Positions 54,663 to 64,000 of a DNA stretch of 64,000 nt are shown one piece after another. Numbering within the stretch: position 1 is the first letter of the stretch; each line of letters opens with the position of its first letter. Under the pieces are notes generated by a model. It made no database searches and was not told the DNA's origin. It worked only from the letters and a program-made list of their open reading frames with translations. The stretch is from positions 1 to 64,000 of the forward strand of contig JAUYRP010000012.1 in the NCBI GenBank assembly GCA_030696695.1, given 5' to 3'. The position numbers were made by a program, and so were the translations under genes. The stretch comes from Methylophilus sp. Its GTDB lineage: Bacteria > Pseudomonadota > Gammaproteobacteria > Burkholderiales > Methylophilaceae.

Positions 54663-56546
54663 ATGCAAAACCAACGTATTGCTAAACAACCACTGCATGT
54701 TCTGTCTCTAGCCGCTCTAGGTGTAGTTTTTGGTGACATCGGTACCAGCCCACTTTACACGATGAAAGAAGTATTTGCGGTAGGACACCATCCCGTTGCG
54801 CTCAATGTGGTAAATGTCTATGGCATTTTGTCTCTCATCACTTGGGCACTCATTCTTATCGTATCCATTAAATACGTTGCCTTTATCATGCGTGCAGATA
54901 ATCGTGGCGAAGGTGGCATCATGGCGTTATTGTCATTGGCTAGCCGCAATTCAGAATCCAACCCAATCAAGCAACGTAGAATCATGATGTTAGGCATCTT
55001 GGGGGCTTGCATGTTTTATGCAGACGGCATGATTACGCCTGCTATTTCCGTACTCTCTGCAGTAGAAGGTTTGGAGGTTGCAGCACCAAGCTTACATGCC
55101 ATGATTGTGCCGATTACATTAGTCGTCTTATTCGGCTTATTTTGGGCACAAAGTAAAGGCACGGCGGTCGTGGGTGCTTTTTTTGGGCCAGTGATGCTGC
55201 TTTGGTTTGCAACGCTCGGCGTGTTAGGCGCCATCAATGTTGCACATGACCCTACTATTTTGCGTGCACTTAATCCGCTTTATGCTATTTATTTCTTTTC
55301 CAGCCAACCATGGATTGCGTTTGTCGCGCTAGGCGCTGTGGTGTTAGCCGTCACTGGCGCTGAAGCCTTGTATGCCGATATGGGGCATTTCGGTAGATTA
55401 CCCATACGTGTTGCATGGTTTGGATTTGTACTACCTGCATTACTGCTTAATTATTTTGGTCAAGGCTCCTTGATGCTGCACGATGCAGCCTCTATACAAA
55501 ATCCTTTCTACCATCTAGCGCCTGAATGGGCACTATTCCCACTGATTATTCTTGCCACACTGGCCACAGTCATTGCATCTCAGGCTGTGATTACTGGTGC
55601 ATTTTCTGTCTCTAGACAGGCATTACAGTTAGGCTATTTGCCACGCATGCACGTCACGCATACTTCGGCGAGTGAGCAAGGCCAAGTCTATATGCCTCGC
55701 GTTAACTGGGGGCTAATGGTTGCAGTGATGGTATTGGTCATCAGTTTTGGTAGCTCGGGTGATTTAGCAGCAGCTTATGGTATTGCGGTAACAGGCGATA
55801 TGGTCATCACCACATTGCTGGCCGCCATTGTGTTTAGGGAGATTTGGGGCTGGAGCAAGCTCAAAACAGGCTTACTTGTGGCGCTGTTCTTAATCATTGA
55901 TTTGGCTTTTTTTAGTGCGAATGTACTCAAAATACCAGATGGTGGCTGGGTACCGTTAATCATCGGTAGCATTATTTTTATCTTAATGCTGACTTGGAAA
56001 ACGGGCAGGCGTTTACTTTATACCCGCCTAAAAACAGAGTCGATGGACTTAGCACCATTTATTGAAGCAATAGGCGCACATCCACCAGCACGCGTGGCTG
56101 GCTCAGGCATGTTCATGACGCCTAATCCAGAGGGTGTGCCACACGCGCTATTACATAACCTTAAACACAATAAAGTGCTGCATGAAAAAGTGATTATTCT
56201 AACAGTACGCTTTACAGATTTTCCGCATACCAATCCACAAGAAAGAGTGAGTGTAGAAGCGATGCCTTTTGAGTTTTATCGTGTTTTGGTTAATTACGGT
56301 TTTAAAGATGAGCCCGATCTACCTAGAGATTTATTGCTGTGTGCAGACCATGGCCTGACACTAGATACAATGGACACATCATTCTTTATCGGTAAAGAAA
56401 TTTTATTGACCAAAGAAAAATCTGAAATGTCGATTTGGCGTAAAAAGATATTTATCGCCATGTTTCGCACGGCTGAAACCATTACGAATCAGTTTAAATT
56501 ACCGCCTAATCGCGTAGTTGAGCTTGGAACGCAAGTTAAAATTTAA
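54663..56546 (+). CDS. kup: Low-affinity potassium transporter Kup
   Basis: 627 residues, twelve membrane helices and a C-terminal cytoplasmic domain. The Kup opening ALGVVFGDIGTSPLYTMKE is exact, with GAEALYADMGHFGR and GSLMLHDAASIQNPFY farther on. It imports K+ with H+. It is divergent from the TadE-OmpA/RHS unit across 246 bp. That gap holds the tandem dyads and AT-rich sequence, with no other feature. Confidence 0.96.
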   Translation: MQNQRIAKQPLHVLSLAALGVVFGDIGTSPLYTMKEVFAVGHHPVALNVVNVYGILSLITWALILIVSIKYVAFIMRADNRGEGGIMALLSLASRNSESNPIKQRRIMMLGILGACMFYADGMITPAISVLSAVEGLEVAAPSLHAMIVPITLVVLFGLFWAQSKGTAVVGAFFGPVMLLWFATLGVLGAINVAHDPTILRALNPLYAIYFFSSQPWIAFVALGAVVLAVTGAEALYADMGHFGRLPIRVAWFGFVLPALLLNYFGQGSLMLHDAASIQNPFYHLAPEWALFPLIILATLATVIASQAVITGAFSVSRQALQLGYLPRMHVTHTSASEQGQVYMPRVNWGLMVAVMVLVISFGSSGDLAAAYGIAVTGDMVITTLLAAIVFREIWGWSKLKTGLLVALFLIIDLAFFSANVLKIPDGGWVPLIIGSIIFILMLTWKTGRRLLYTRLKTESMDLAPFIEAIGAHPPARVAGSGMFMTPNPEGVPHALLHNLKHNKVLHEKVIILTVRFTDFPHTNPQERVSVEAMPFEFYRVLVNYGFKDEPDLPRDLLLCADHGLTLDTMDTSFFIGKEILLTKEKSEMSIWRKKIFIAMFRTAETITNQFKLPPNRVVELGTQVKI

Positions 56547-56662
56547 TATTGGCTGTTGTATGATGCTGTAGCATGTATTCACTAGAGCTTGCGTGATTGA
56601 ATCAACCAAAATACGCGTGATGCGTTAACGTCAACATCACAATAATTATTTGAGGAGACATG

Positions 56663-57478
56663 ATGAAAACTATTTGTTTAGCTATCACCGCTGCATTTTG
56701 TATCACTTTAGCTGGATGTGCCAGCACCACCAACGACAGTGTATCTGGCGTCAAACGTTCCCAATTTATGTTACTGCCAGCCAGCAGCGTAGACACCATG
56801 TCCTCACAAGCCTATACCGAAACACTCAAAGAAGCGCAGACCAAAAAAACGCTCAACGTAGACAAAGCCATGGTAGATCGGGTACGAGGCATATCGAATA
56901 AGCTGATTGCCCAAGTTGGTGTTTTCAGGCCAGATGCAGTAAATTGGAAATGGGAAGTAAACGTTGAGAAAAATGACCAGCTCAACGCCTACTGTATGCC
57001 TGGGGGCAAAATCATGGTCTTGTCTGGGCTGGTTGAAAAAATTAACGCAACCGATGATGAGTTAGGTGCCGTGATTGGTCATGAAATTGCGCACGCATTA
57101 CGTGAACATGGTCGTGAACGTATGTCGCAGGCCTATGTACAGCAATTTGGCTTGCAAGCCCTCGCAGGATTTGCGACTGGTACCACTGGTGCAGTTGCGG
57201 TACAAGCAGCAGGTATGGGTTCGCAATTATTTTTCTCACTACCTAACGGCCGTGAACAAGAGCGTGAAGCAGACAAAATGGGCTTAGAGCTCGCAGCGCG
57301 TGCAGGATATAACCCAGATGCAGCCGTTACACTTTGGCAAAAAATGAGTGCGCAATCTAACGGTGCGCCGCCTGAATTCTTAAGCACTCACCCTGCCAGT
57401 GAAAACAGAATTGCTGACTTAAAAGCATTAGCGCCTAAAGTTAGACCATTATACGTAGCCGCTAAAGCCAAAAAATAG
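56663..57478 (+). CDS. M48 family zinc metalloprotease lipoprotein
   Basis: 271 residues from the second of two adjacent ATGs, chosen because GAGGAG lies five bases before it. A lipobox (LAGC) lies near residue 19. The zinc site is HEIAHALREHGRERMS, with a downstream Glu in GREQEREADKMGLELAA and a C-terminal FLSTHPASENRI typical of LoiP/YcaL/BepA-type periplasmic proteases involved in envelope quality control. Confidence 0.93.
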   Translation: MKTICLAITAAFCITLAGCASTTNDSVSGVKRSQFMLLPASSVDTMSSQAYTETLKEAQTKKTLNVDKAMVDRVRGISNKLIAQVGVFRPDAVNWKWEVNVEKNDQLNAYCMPGGKIMVLSGLVEKINATDDELGAVIGHEIAHALREHGRERMSQAYVQQFGLQALAGFATGTTGAVAVQAAGMGSQLFFSLPNGREQEREADKMGLELAARAGYNPDAAVTLWQKMSAQSNGAPPEFLSTHPASENRIADLKALAPKVRPLYVAAKAKK

Positions 57479-57503
57479 CCATCGTAGTATCTTCGCAAAT
57501 ATT

Positions 57504-57535
57504 AAGCGCATGACGAGTTCATGCGCTTTATTTTT
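57504..57535 (+). terminator. Rho-independent terminator after the M48 gene
   Basis: 10-bp stem AAGCGCATGA/TCATGCGCTT with a five-base loop, then TATTTTT. Confidence 0.85.
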
Positions 57536-57641
57536 GGCACTTGGCTAATTTGGTTTAAAATACTGTTTTTTGTGCGTGAGTATTATTCACGCATTGTTCC
57601 ATTCAACCCATTTGCACTACACAAAACTCAAAGAGAATATT

Positions 57642-58469
57642 ATGGATCCACGTCAAAGCATTATTGAAGCCGCATTTGAAGAGCGCGCTAATATCAACCC
57701 AAGCAACGCTTCTGCAGAAATTAAATCAACCGTAGCGTCACTCTTAGCAGATTTAGATGCTGGTAAATTACGTGTGGCATCTCGCATTGGCGATTCACAA
57801 CAATGGGAGACACATCAATGGCTTAAGAAAGCAGTACTGCTCTCTTTCCGCCTAGAAGACAATGTATTGCTAGATGGTGGATGCACAAAATATTTTGACA
57901 AAGTGCCGCCAAAATTTGCTGACTATACTGAAGAAGACTTTAAATCGGGCGGTTTTCGTGTGGTACCCAATGCCATCGTTCGTCGCGGCTCATTCATCGG
58001 TAAAAATGCAGTGTTGATGCCTTCTTACGTCAACATAGGCGCATACGTGGGTGAAGGTACCATGGTAGACACTTGGGCCACAGTAGGCTCATGTGCCCAA
58101 ATTGGTAAAAACGTACATCTTTCTGGCGGTGTTGGCATTGGTGGTGTGTTAGAACCAGTACAAGCAGGCCCTACCATCATTGGTGATAATTGCTTCATTG
58201 GCGCACGTTCAGAAGTAGTGGAAGGTGTTGTGGTTGAAGACAATTGCGTGATTTCAATGGGTGTTTACATTGGTCAATCCACTAAAATTTACGACCGCGA
58301 AACGGGCGAAGTGTTTTATGGTCGCGTCCCGGCAGGTTCAGTTGTAGTGTCGGGTAATTTACCATCCAAAGATGGCAGCTATAGCTTGTACTGTGCAGTA
58401 ATTGTGAAAAAAGTGGATGCAAAAACACTAGGCAAAGTTGGCATTAACGAGCTACTTCGCGGCATCTAA
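57642..58469 (+). CDS. dapD: Tetrahydrodipicolinate N-succinyltransferase
   Basis: 275 residues from the ATG at 57642, preceded by AAAGAGA; the longer frame upstream lacks family sequence. A left-handed beta-helix of hexapeptide repeats (about 100-240, e.g. [20 protein letters not shown]) follows an alpha-helical N-terminal domain. It makes N-succinyl-2-amino-6-ketopimelate in the succinylase lysine/DAP route. A terminator follows; dapE is about 2.8 kb further on. Confidence 0.97.
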   Translation: MDPRQSIIEAAFEERANINPSNASAEIKSTVASLLADLDAGKLRVASRIGDSQQWETHQWLKKAVLLSFRLEDNVLLDGGCTKYFDKVPPKFADYTEEDFKSGGFRVVPNAIVRRGSFIGKNAVLMPSYVNIGAYVGEGTMVDTWATVGSCAQIGKNVHLSGGVGIGGVLEPVQAGPTIIGDNCFIGARSEVVEGVVVEDNCVISMGVYIGQSTKIYDRETGEVFYGRVPAGSVVVSGNLPSKDGSYSLYCAVIVKKVDAKTLGKVGINELLRGI

Positions 58470-58496
58470 TCTAACCTACACAATATACAGATTCCA

Positions 58497-58524
58497 GGGA
58501 GGCTAAATGCCTCCCTTCTTTTTT
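58497..58524 (+). terminator. Rho-independent terminator after dapD
   Basis: 7-bp stem GGGAGGC/GCCTCCC with loop TAAAT and TTCTTTTTT tail. Bases 58525-58738 show no other feature. Confidence 0.92.
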
Positions 58525-58738
58525 GTGATGATTACTAAACTGTTAGGTTATCGTCACCTTAATGCCCATACCTCCTTGCCTGACCTTGTTCCATACATGA
58601 TATTAAGACTGTTAGAAAGTGAGAGTGCATCAGCCGTAGACGTGGGAAGCCAGCCTAGAAACCACAAGAAACGGTGACTTTAAGCACTTGGCACACCAAT
58701 TGCTTATACCTATTAACTTTAACAAAAACAGAACAAAC

Positions 58739-60862
58739 ATGTTTACAGACTTTAGCAGTTCAATCATGCTGATTTCGCTGATCGCCGGAGCGCTGGCGTG
58801 TTTTGCTACGTTTGGATTTGTTGCGTCTCTATACAAAGCGAATCCTGATAAATATATCAAACTGCTTTCTGTTTACACTTTGTTGGTGGGCTTGGGCCTA
58901 TTCTCGATTCACTTTATGAATATGAGAGCTTTCAATCACACGTACATGAATGAGCTTTCTTACTTCTACTTACTCATAGCACTAGGGTTTTCTTGCAGTG
59001 TAGCCTACGCTGTATTGCATACCGCTAATAAATTAACACTACCAATTTACTCACTAATTATCTCTGGGCTGCAAGCAGGGTTCTCGGGGTATGGCATTTT
59101 CATCTTCTTTACCAAAGCCATGCTCGCAGGACAATTTGAAATTTTACTGCTACCTTCAATTTTAGCTATTTCCATTGCGGTGGGCGTTGGCATCCTGAGC
59201 ATCATTACTTTTTACTGGTTAAAAAGTTACGACGGTGCGCATCGTTATTCTGTACGCGCATTTTTTTCCATCCTAATTTCCACTGGCATTTTATCTACCC
59301 ATCTCGCATTTAATACTTGCTTAAGTGCTGTAAGCGCATATGAAAGTGATGGCAGCATTTTGAACTCCAGCTTTGTCACAATGCTGTTTGCCATGGTATT
59401 GATTTTTGTCTTTCTTACTGCATTTATCGTGGTGGTATTTTATGACCGATTAAACCCGAACATCGTCAAACGTATCAATTTCAAAAACACCACCTCGGTC
59501 ACCAACCCACTGGATTCATTTGACCCACTGACAAAATTACCCAATCGTAATGCACTCAACCAACACTTACAATTGGCGGCCAAGCGCTGTGATCGTCTTG
59601 GCGATAGCATGGCGCTCGCTTATATTGATTTAGATCATTTCAAACCTGTAAACGATAGCTTTGGGCATCATGTGGGCGATTTACTGCTCATTGAAGTAGC
59701 TGAGCGATTCAATTCAGCGATACGTAATTGCGATTACATCGCACGTGCTGGCGGGGATGAGTTTGTAGCGATTCTAGGCGAAATAGATGCCCATGAAAGC
59801 ATCGTGGCAGTGGTACAGCGTGTGATAGATGCAGTCAAAGAACCCTTCTTTATTGAAGGCCATCTGATTGAGATTTCATGCTCTGTTGGTGTCGCCATTT
59901 ATCCACGTGACGGCAATTTGGAAAAACTCAAAGTGAGTGCAGATGCTGCCATGTATAAGGCCAAAGAAAATGGTCGTAATCAATTTAGATTTTATGATGC
60001 CGAAATTGAACAGGCGTCTGATGAAATGCAAAAAATCAGAAAAGAACTACTGGATGCCTTAGAAAAACATGAGTTTACCTTGTATTTTCAACCCAAGATC
60101 ATCTCTAAGACTCAAGCACCAGCAGGCGCTGAGGCGTTATTGCGTTGGAGACACCCAAGCAAAGGCTTGCTCACCCCTATCTATTTTATTGAAGCCGCAG
60201 AACGCTTTGGTTTTATCGATAAAATTAATAATTGGGTACTGATAGAAGCCTGCAAAACCATTCATGATGCTGATAAAAACGGTATTCAGTTAAATCTTTC
60301 TGTCAATTTATCACGGCAGCAATTCCGCAATGCACAATTGGTGGATCATATTAAATCAATCATGGAGGAATACCATGTTGCTCCGCAGAGTCTGATTTTT
60401 GAGATTTCTGAAACGCATGCTATCCATAATCAAAGTCAGTTTAAAAAATTACTTTCAAAATTTAAATCTGCACACCTCAAAGTGTCGATTGATGATTTTG
60501 GCTTGCATCCGTTTAGTCTGACTTACCTACAAAACTTAGAAGTCAGCGAAGTGAAACTGGATAAATCATTTACCTCTGGGGTAGCAAAATATGGCTCAGC
60601 ACTCGCGATTGTCGATGCCGTAGTTAAGTTAGCGCATGCGCTTAACCTAACAGTGGTGGCTGAAGGGGTAGAGTCAGACGATCAGCGTGAAGCCCTTATT
60701 ACAACAGGCTGTGACCAACTACAGGGATACTTCTTTTCAAAACCAGTGCCGGCTGAACAGCTCTTTGCAATTTATTACAAGCTACATGCAAACTTTAACG
60801 ATACAGGTGAGTTCTCCATTAGTGATTATCTTGATTTAACGCCATCTTCAGAAGAAGTATAA
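58739..60862 (+). CDS. Membrane GGDEF-EAL protein with MHYT-like sensor
   Basis: 707 residues from the ATG at 58739; an earlier TTG is poor. The N-terminal seven helices (about 10-245) resemble a degenerate MHYT sensor (FSIHFMNM). The diguanylate cyclase domain has RAGGDEF near residue 336 with an RxxD inhibitory site (RNCD) five residues before it. The EAL domain has GAEALLRW near 463, SVNLSRQQF, FEISETHAI and KLDKSF, but loop 6 reads DDFGLHPFSL in place of the usual DDFGTGYSSL. A c-di-GMP turnover protein; net activity uncertain. Confidence 0.93.
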   Translation: MFTDFSSSIMLISLIAGALACFATFGFVASLYKANPDKYIKLLSVYTLLVGLGLFSIHFMNMRAFNHTYMNELSYFYLLIALGFSCSVAYAVLHTANKLTLPIYSLIISGLQAGFSGYGIFIFFTKAMLAGQFEILLLPSILAISIAVGVGILSIITFYWLKSYDGAHRYSVRAFFSILISTGILSTHLAFNTCLSAVSAYESDGSILNSSFVTMLFAMVLIFVFLTAFIVVVFYDRLNPNIVKRINFKNTTSVTNPLDSFDPLTKLPNRNALNQHLQLAAKRCDRLGDSMALAYIDLDHFKPVNDSFGHHVGDLLLIEVAERFNSAIRNCDYIARAGGDEFVAILGEIDAHESIVAVVQRVIDAVKEPFFIEGHLIEISCSVGVAIYPRDGNLEKLKVSADAAMYKAKENGRNQFRFYDAEIEQASDEMQKIRKELLDALEKHEFTLYFQPKIISKTQAPAGAEALLRWRHPSKGLLTPIYFIEAAERFGFIDKINNWVLIEACKTIHDADKNGIQLNLSVNLSRQQFRNAQLVDHIKSIMEEYHVAPQSLIFEISETHAIHNQSQFKKLLSKFKSAHLKVSIDDFGLHPFSLTYLQNLEVSEVKLDKSFTSGVAKYGSALAIVDAVVKLAHALNLTVVAEGVESDDQREALITTGCDQLQGYFFSKPVPAEQLFAIYYKLHANFNDTGEFSISDYLDLTPSSEEV

Positions 60863-60918
60863 GCAGTACCGCATCACTCCCTGCTAGAATCATAGATTAT
60901 GCTATGTAGGGGAAGTGG

Positions 60919-61272
60919 ATGAAATTATACGGAATACCAAACTGTAACACGGTTAAAAAGGCGCGTGATTGGCTAGATAGCCACCAGATTAACTACGAAT
61001 TCCACGATTTTAAAAAGCATGGTGTAACTGCTGAACTTCTCAATGGTTGGCTATCCCAACTGCCTGAAAGTAAATTAATTAACCGTGCTGGCCTCACATG
61101 GCGTGGTTTAGATGAAGCTACCAAACAGGAGATTACAGACGATGCAAGCGTCATCGCACTGATGATGGCAAAAACCTCTGTGATTAAACGCCCAATCCTC
61201 GAAAAAGACAGTAAAATTCTAGCCTTAGGGTTTTCTGAAACCGAATATCAATCCATATTCAAATCTTCTTAA
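60919..61272 (+). CDS. yffB: ArsC/YffB family thioredoxin-fold protein
   Basis: 117 residues. The thioredoxin-like fold starts MKLYGIPNCNTVKKARDWL with the single Cys9 of the ArsC/Spx family, and an RPILEKDSKILALGF segment near the C-terminus. It is not a proven arsenate reductase; YffB homologues bind glutathione. It is located 35 bp before dapE, an association seen in many proteobacteria. Confidence 0.9.
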   Translation: MKLYGIPNCNTVKKARDWLDSHQINYEFHDFKKHGVTAELLNGWLSQLPESKLINRAGLTWRGLDEATKQEITDDASVIALMMAKTSVIKRPILEKDSKILALGFSETEYQSIFKSS

Positions 61273-61280
61273 ATACTTAG

Positions 61281-62432
<1,152 letters not shown>

Positions 62433-62458
62433 ACCCTATTCAAATGAAACCCTGCTAA

Positions 62459-63361
62459 ATGAATCCAACACAAAGCATTACCCAATCACTCACAACCATA
62501 CGAGATTGGCTTCGCTACACTGTAAGCCAATTTGAACAGTCAGATATTTTCTTTGGGCATGGTACCGACAACAGCTACGATGAAGCCGTATGGCTCATCA
62601 TGAGTGCATTGCATTTACCACATGACACGCTGGATAACTTTTTAGATGCAACACTCACAGAGTCAGAGCGTAAACATTTACATCATTTAGTTGAGCAACG
62701 CATCACTAAACGCGTACCTACTGCATATTTGGTGCGAGAGGCATGGGTGCGTGGCTTTAAGTTTTATGTCGATGAACGTGTGATTGTGCCTCGTTCATTC
62801 ATTGCAGAATTACTAGAAGATGGCTTTCAGCCGTGGATTGAATTTCCAGAAATGGTGGAGTCTGCCGCAGATATTTGCACCGGTAGTGGCTGCCTAGGCG
62901 TATTGCTTGCCAATGCATTCCCCAATGCACAAATCGATGTAGTGGATATTTCACCAGATGCAATTGCGGTCGCCAATATCAATATCGCCAATTACGGCTT
63001 ACAAGCACAAATTGAAGCGATTCAATCGGATATGTTTACGGCCCTGGCTGGCAAAACGTATGACTTGATCATTAGTAACCCACCCTATGTTGATGCGCCC
63101 AGCATGGCGGAATTACCAACAGAATACCGGAACGAGCCACAACTGGCACTAGGCAGTGGTGCAGCTGGATTGGATCACACGCATACCCTATTACATGAAG
63201 CGGCAAACTACTTGAATGATGACGGGATTTTAGTCGTGGAAATCGGCCACAACCGTGAAGCGTTATTGGATGCTTACCCAGATCTGCCGTTTACTTGGCT
63301 AGAAGTCGCCTCTGGCAATCAGTTTGTGTTCCTGCTCACCAAAGCGCAATTACTGACTTAA
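62459..63361 (+). CDS. prmB: Ribosomal protein L3 N5-glutamine methyltransferase
   Basis: 300 residues. A helical N-terminal substrate domain precedes the SAM domain: AADICTGSGCLGVLLAN and the catalytic LIISNPPYVDAP. The PrmB-specific VPRSFIAELLEDGFQPW segment (PrmC lacks this form) identifies it. It is 26 bp after dapE and converges with rluB, stop to stop. Confidence 0.94.
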   Translation: MNPTQSITQSLTTIRDWLRYTVSQFEQSDIFFGHGTDNSYDEAVWLIMSALHLPHDTLDNFLDATLTESERKHLHHLVEQRITKRVPTAYLVREAWVRGFKFYVDERVIVPRSFIAELLEDGFQPWIEFPEMVESAADICTGSGCLGVLLANAFPNAQIDVVDISPDAIAVANINIANYGLQAQIEAIQSDMFTALAGKTYDLIISNPPYVDAPSMAELPTEYRNEPQLALGSGAAGLDHTHTLLHEAANYLNDDGILVVEIGHNREALLDAYPDLPFTWLEVASGNQFVFLLTKAQLLT

Positions 63362-63362
63362 A

Positions 63363-64000
63363 TTAACCGCGTCCGCGGTTACGATCGCTCTTTTTTTGCA
63401 TGGCCGGCGCTGCTAAATCGGTGGATTGACGAATACGTCGATTGACTGGTTTTTTGCTGATTGGCTTTCTCGGCGCGGACTCTTTTGGGCCTGAACGTGC
63501 TACAAAACCTGTTTCATTCGGGTCACGTGGTTCACGGTTTAAAATGCTGCCACGTTGCTTACGCACTTTGGGCACAAACACTGTGGTGGCTTTGTCTTTT
63601 TCACGCTGGTTTAATTGCTTAAGTGGCGCTTTAGGCACAGGCAATCCTGCCCACTCCAATAACTCCACTACCTGTTTTTGCTCTAGTTTTAACATGCTGC
63701 CACGTTTAACGCGTGGTGGTAAATTCACTGGACCAAAACGCACACGCATCAGCCTGCTCACTGGCAGTTGAAATGCCTCAAATAAACGACGCACCTCGCG
63801 GTTACGGCCTTCACGGATGATCACTTGGTACCAATGATTAGCACCCTCCCCCCCTTGCGCGATAATACGGTCAAAGCTGGCAGGCCCATCTTCTAACTCA
63901 ATGCCTTGTGTCAACATGGCCATTTGTTCTTCTGTCAATTCACCAAACACACGCACCGCGTACTCACGCTCAACTTCATAGCGGGGATGCATAAAACGAT
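63363..64000 (-). CDS. rluB: 23S rRNA pseudouridine synthase RluB, 5' part outside the window
   Basis: The visible 212 codons give the RluB-type HPRYEVEREYAVRVFG start of the second half, IREGRNREVRRLFEAF and VSRLMRVRFGPV, followed by a basic Arg/Lys/Pro-rich tail (RNRGRG end) longer than in E. coli. The reading frame continues past the right edge (codons before the ATG at 63992 are also coding), so the S4 domain and catalytic Asp lie outside. It modifies U2605 of 23S rRNA by family analogy. Confidence 0.93.
   Translation of the reverse strand, partial: RFMHPRYEVEREYAVRVFGELTEEQMAMLTQGIELEDGPASFDRIIAQGGEGANHWYQVIIREGRNREVRRLFEAFQLPVSRLMRVRFGPVNLPPRVKRGSMLKLEQKQVVELLEWAGLPVPKAPLKQLNQREKDKATTVFVPKVRKQRGSILNREPRDPNETGFVARSGPKESAPRKPISKKPVNRRIRQSTDLAAPAMQKKSDRNRGRG

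Overview
The window is a chromosomal segment of a betaproteobacterium, most likely a methylotroph of the family Methylophilaceae (Methylotenera/Methylophilus-like). The lineage call is an inference from gene order (tpiA-secG-tRNA-Leu-nuoABCDEFGHIJKLMN-DUF2818 is a characteristic betaproteobacterial arrangement), the AT-leaning base composition and the protein sequences. No rRNA marker is present to prove it. Almost all of the sequence is ordinary, tightly packed core genome. Accessory material is confined to the left edge, about 35.7-37 kb, and 44.4-54.5 kb.

Layout. 1-1391: end of a secreted DUF1996 protein whose N-terminal linker is a 15-bp tandem repeat running off the left edge. 1622-16631 (minus): DUF2818 plus all 14 subunits of NADH:quinone oxidoreductase (complex I), nuoA to nuoN. 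Two unexplained gaps, nuoA/nuoB and nuoF/nuoG, hold small ORFs with stop/start overlaps. 16795-18114 (minus): tRNA-Leu(GAG), secG, tpiA. 18244-22690: a divergent LysR locus (pirin, YceI and an old-yellow-enzyme reductase on minus; LysR, a PsiE-like membrane protein and tadA on plus) with two identical dyads, one next to each divergent start codon. 22797-31588: BI-1 protein, nagZ, CsbD-like protein, methyltransferase, queuosine-precursor transporter, oligopeptide ABC permeases, L,D-transpeptidase, a VIT1/CCC1 transporter in opposite orientation, and the oligopeptide-binding lipoprotein. 31651-38770: unknown gene, amtB, DoxX, rlmD, two secreted proteins (one with a PEP-CTERM-type tail), exonuclease, unknown gene, sugE. 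38821-43133 (minus): dsbB, a small membrane protein, cysM, ydbH, ynbE, ydbL, running on into sugE. 43195-46273: xseA, a phytanoyl-CoA dioxygenase family protein, a gene-poor stretch and a small lipoprotein.

46469-54416 (minus) is the most unusual part: a three-gene, tightly spaced unit encoding (i) a TadE-like prepilin segment fused to a C-terminal OmpA peptidoglycan-binding domain, (ii) an 1823-residue exported RHS/YD-repeat protein whose C-terminal ~300 residues look like a DUF6765 / zinc-phospholipase-like domain, and (iii) an exported right-handed beta-helix protein. Two tandem TATAC-N4-GTATA dyads lie just upstream. I read it as a candidate cell-surface-anchored polymorphic toxin or surface-effector locus with its own regulatory site. 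That function is an inference.

54663-64000: kup, an M48 metalloprotease lipoprotein, dapD, a membrane GGDEF-EAL protein, yffB, dapE, prmB and the 3' part of rluB, which leaves the window. dapD and dapE supply the succinylase branch of lysine/diaminopimelate synthesis. nagZ, the L,D-transpeptidase and the oligopeptide-uptake components give the middle of the window a cell-wall turnover theme.
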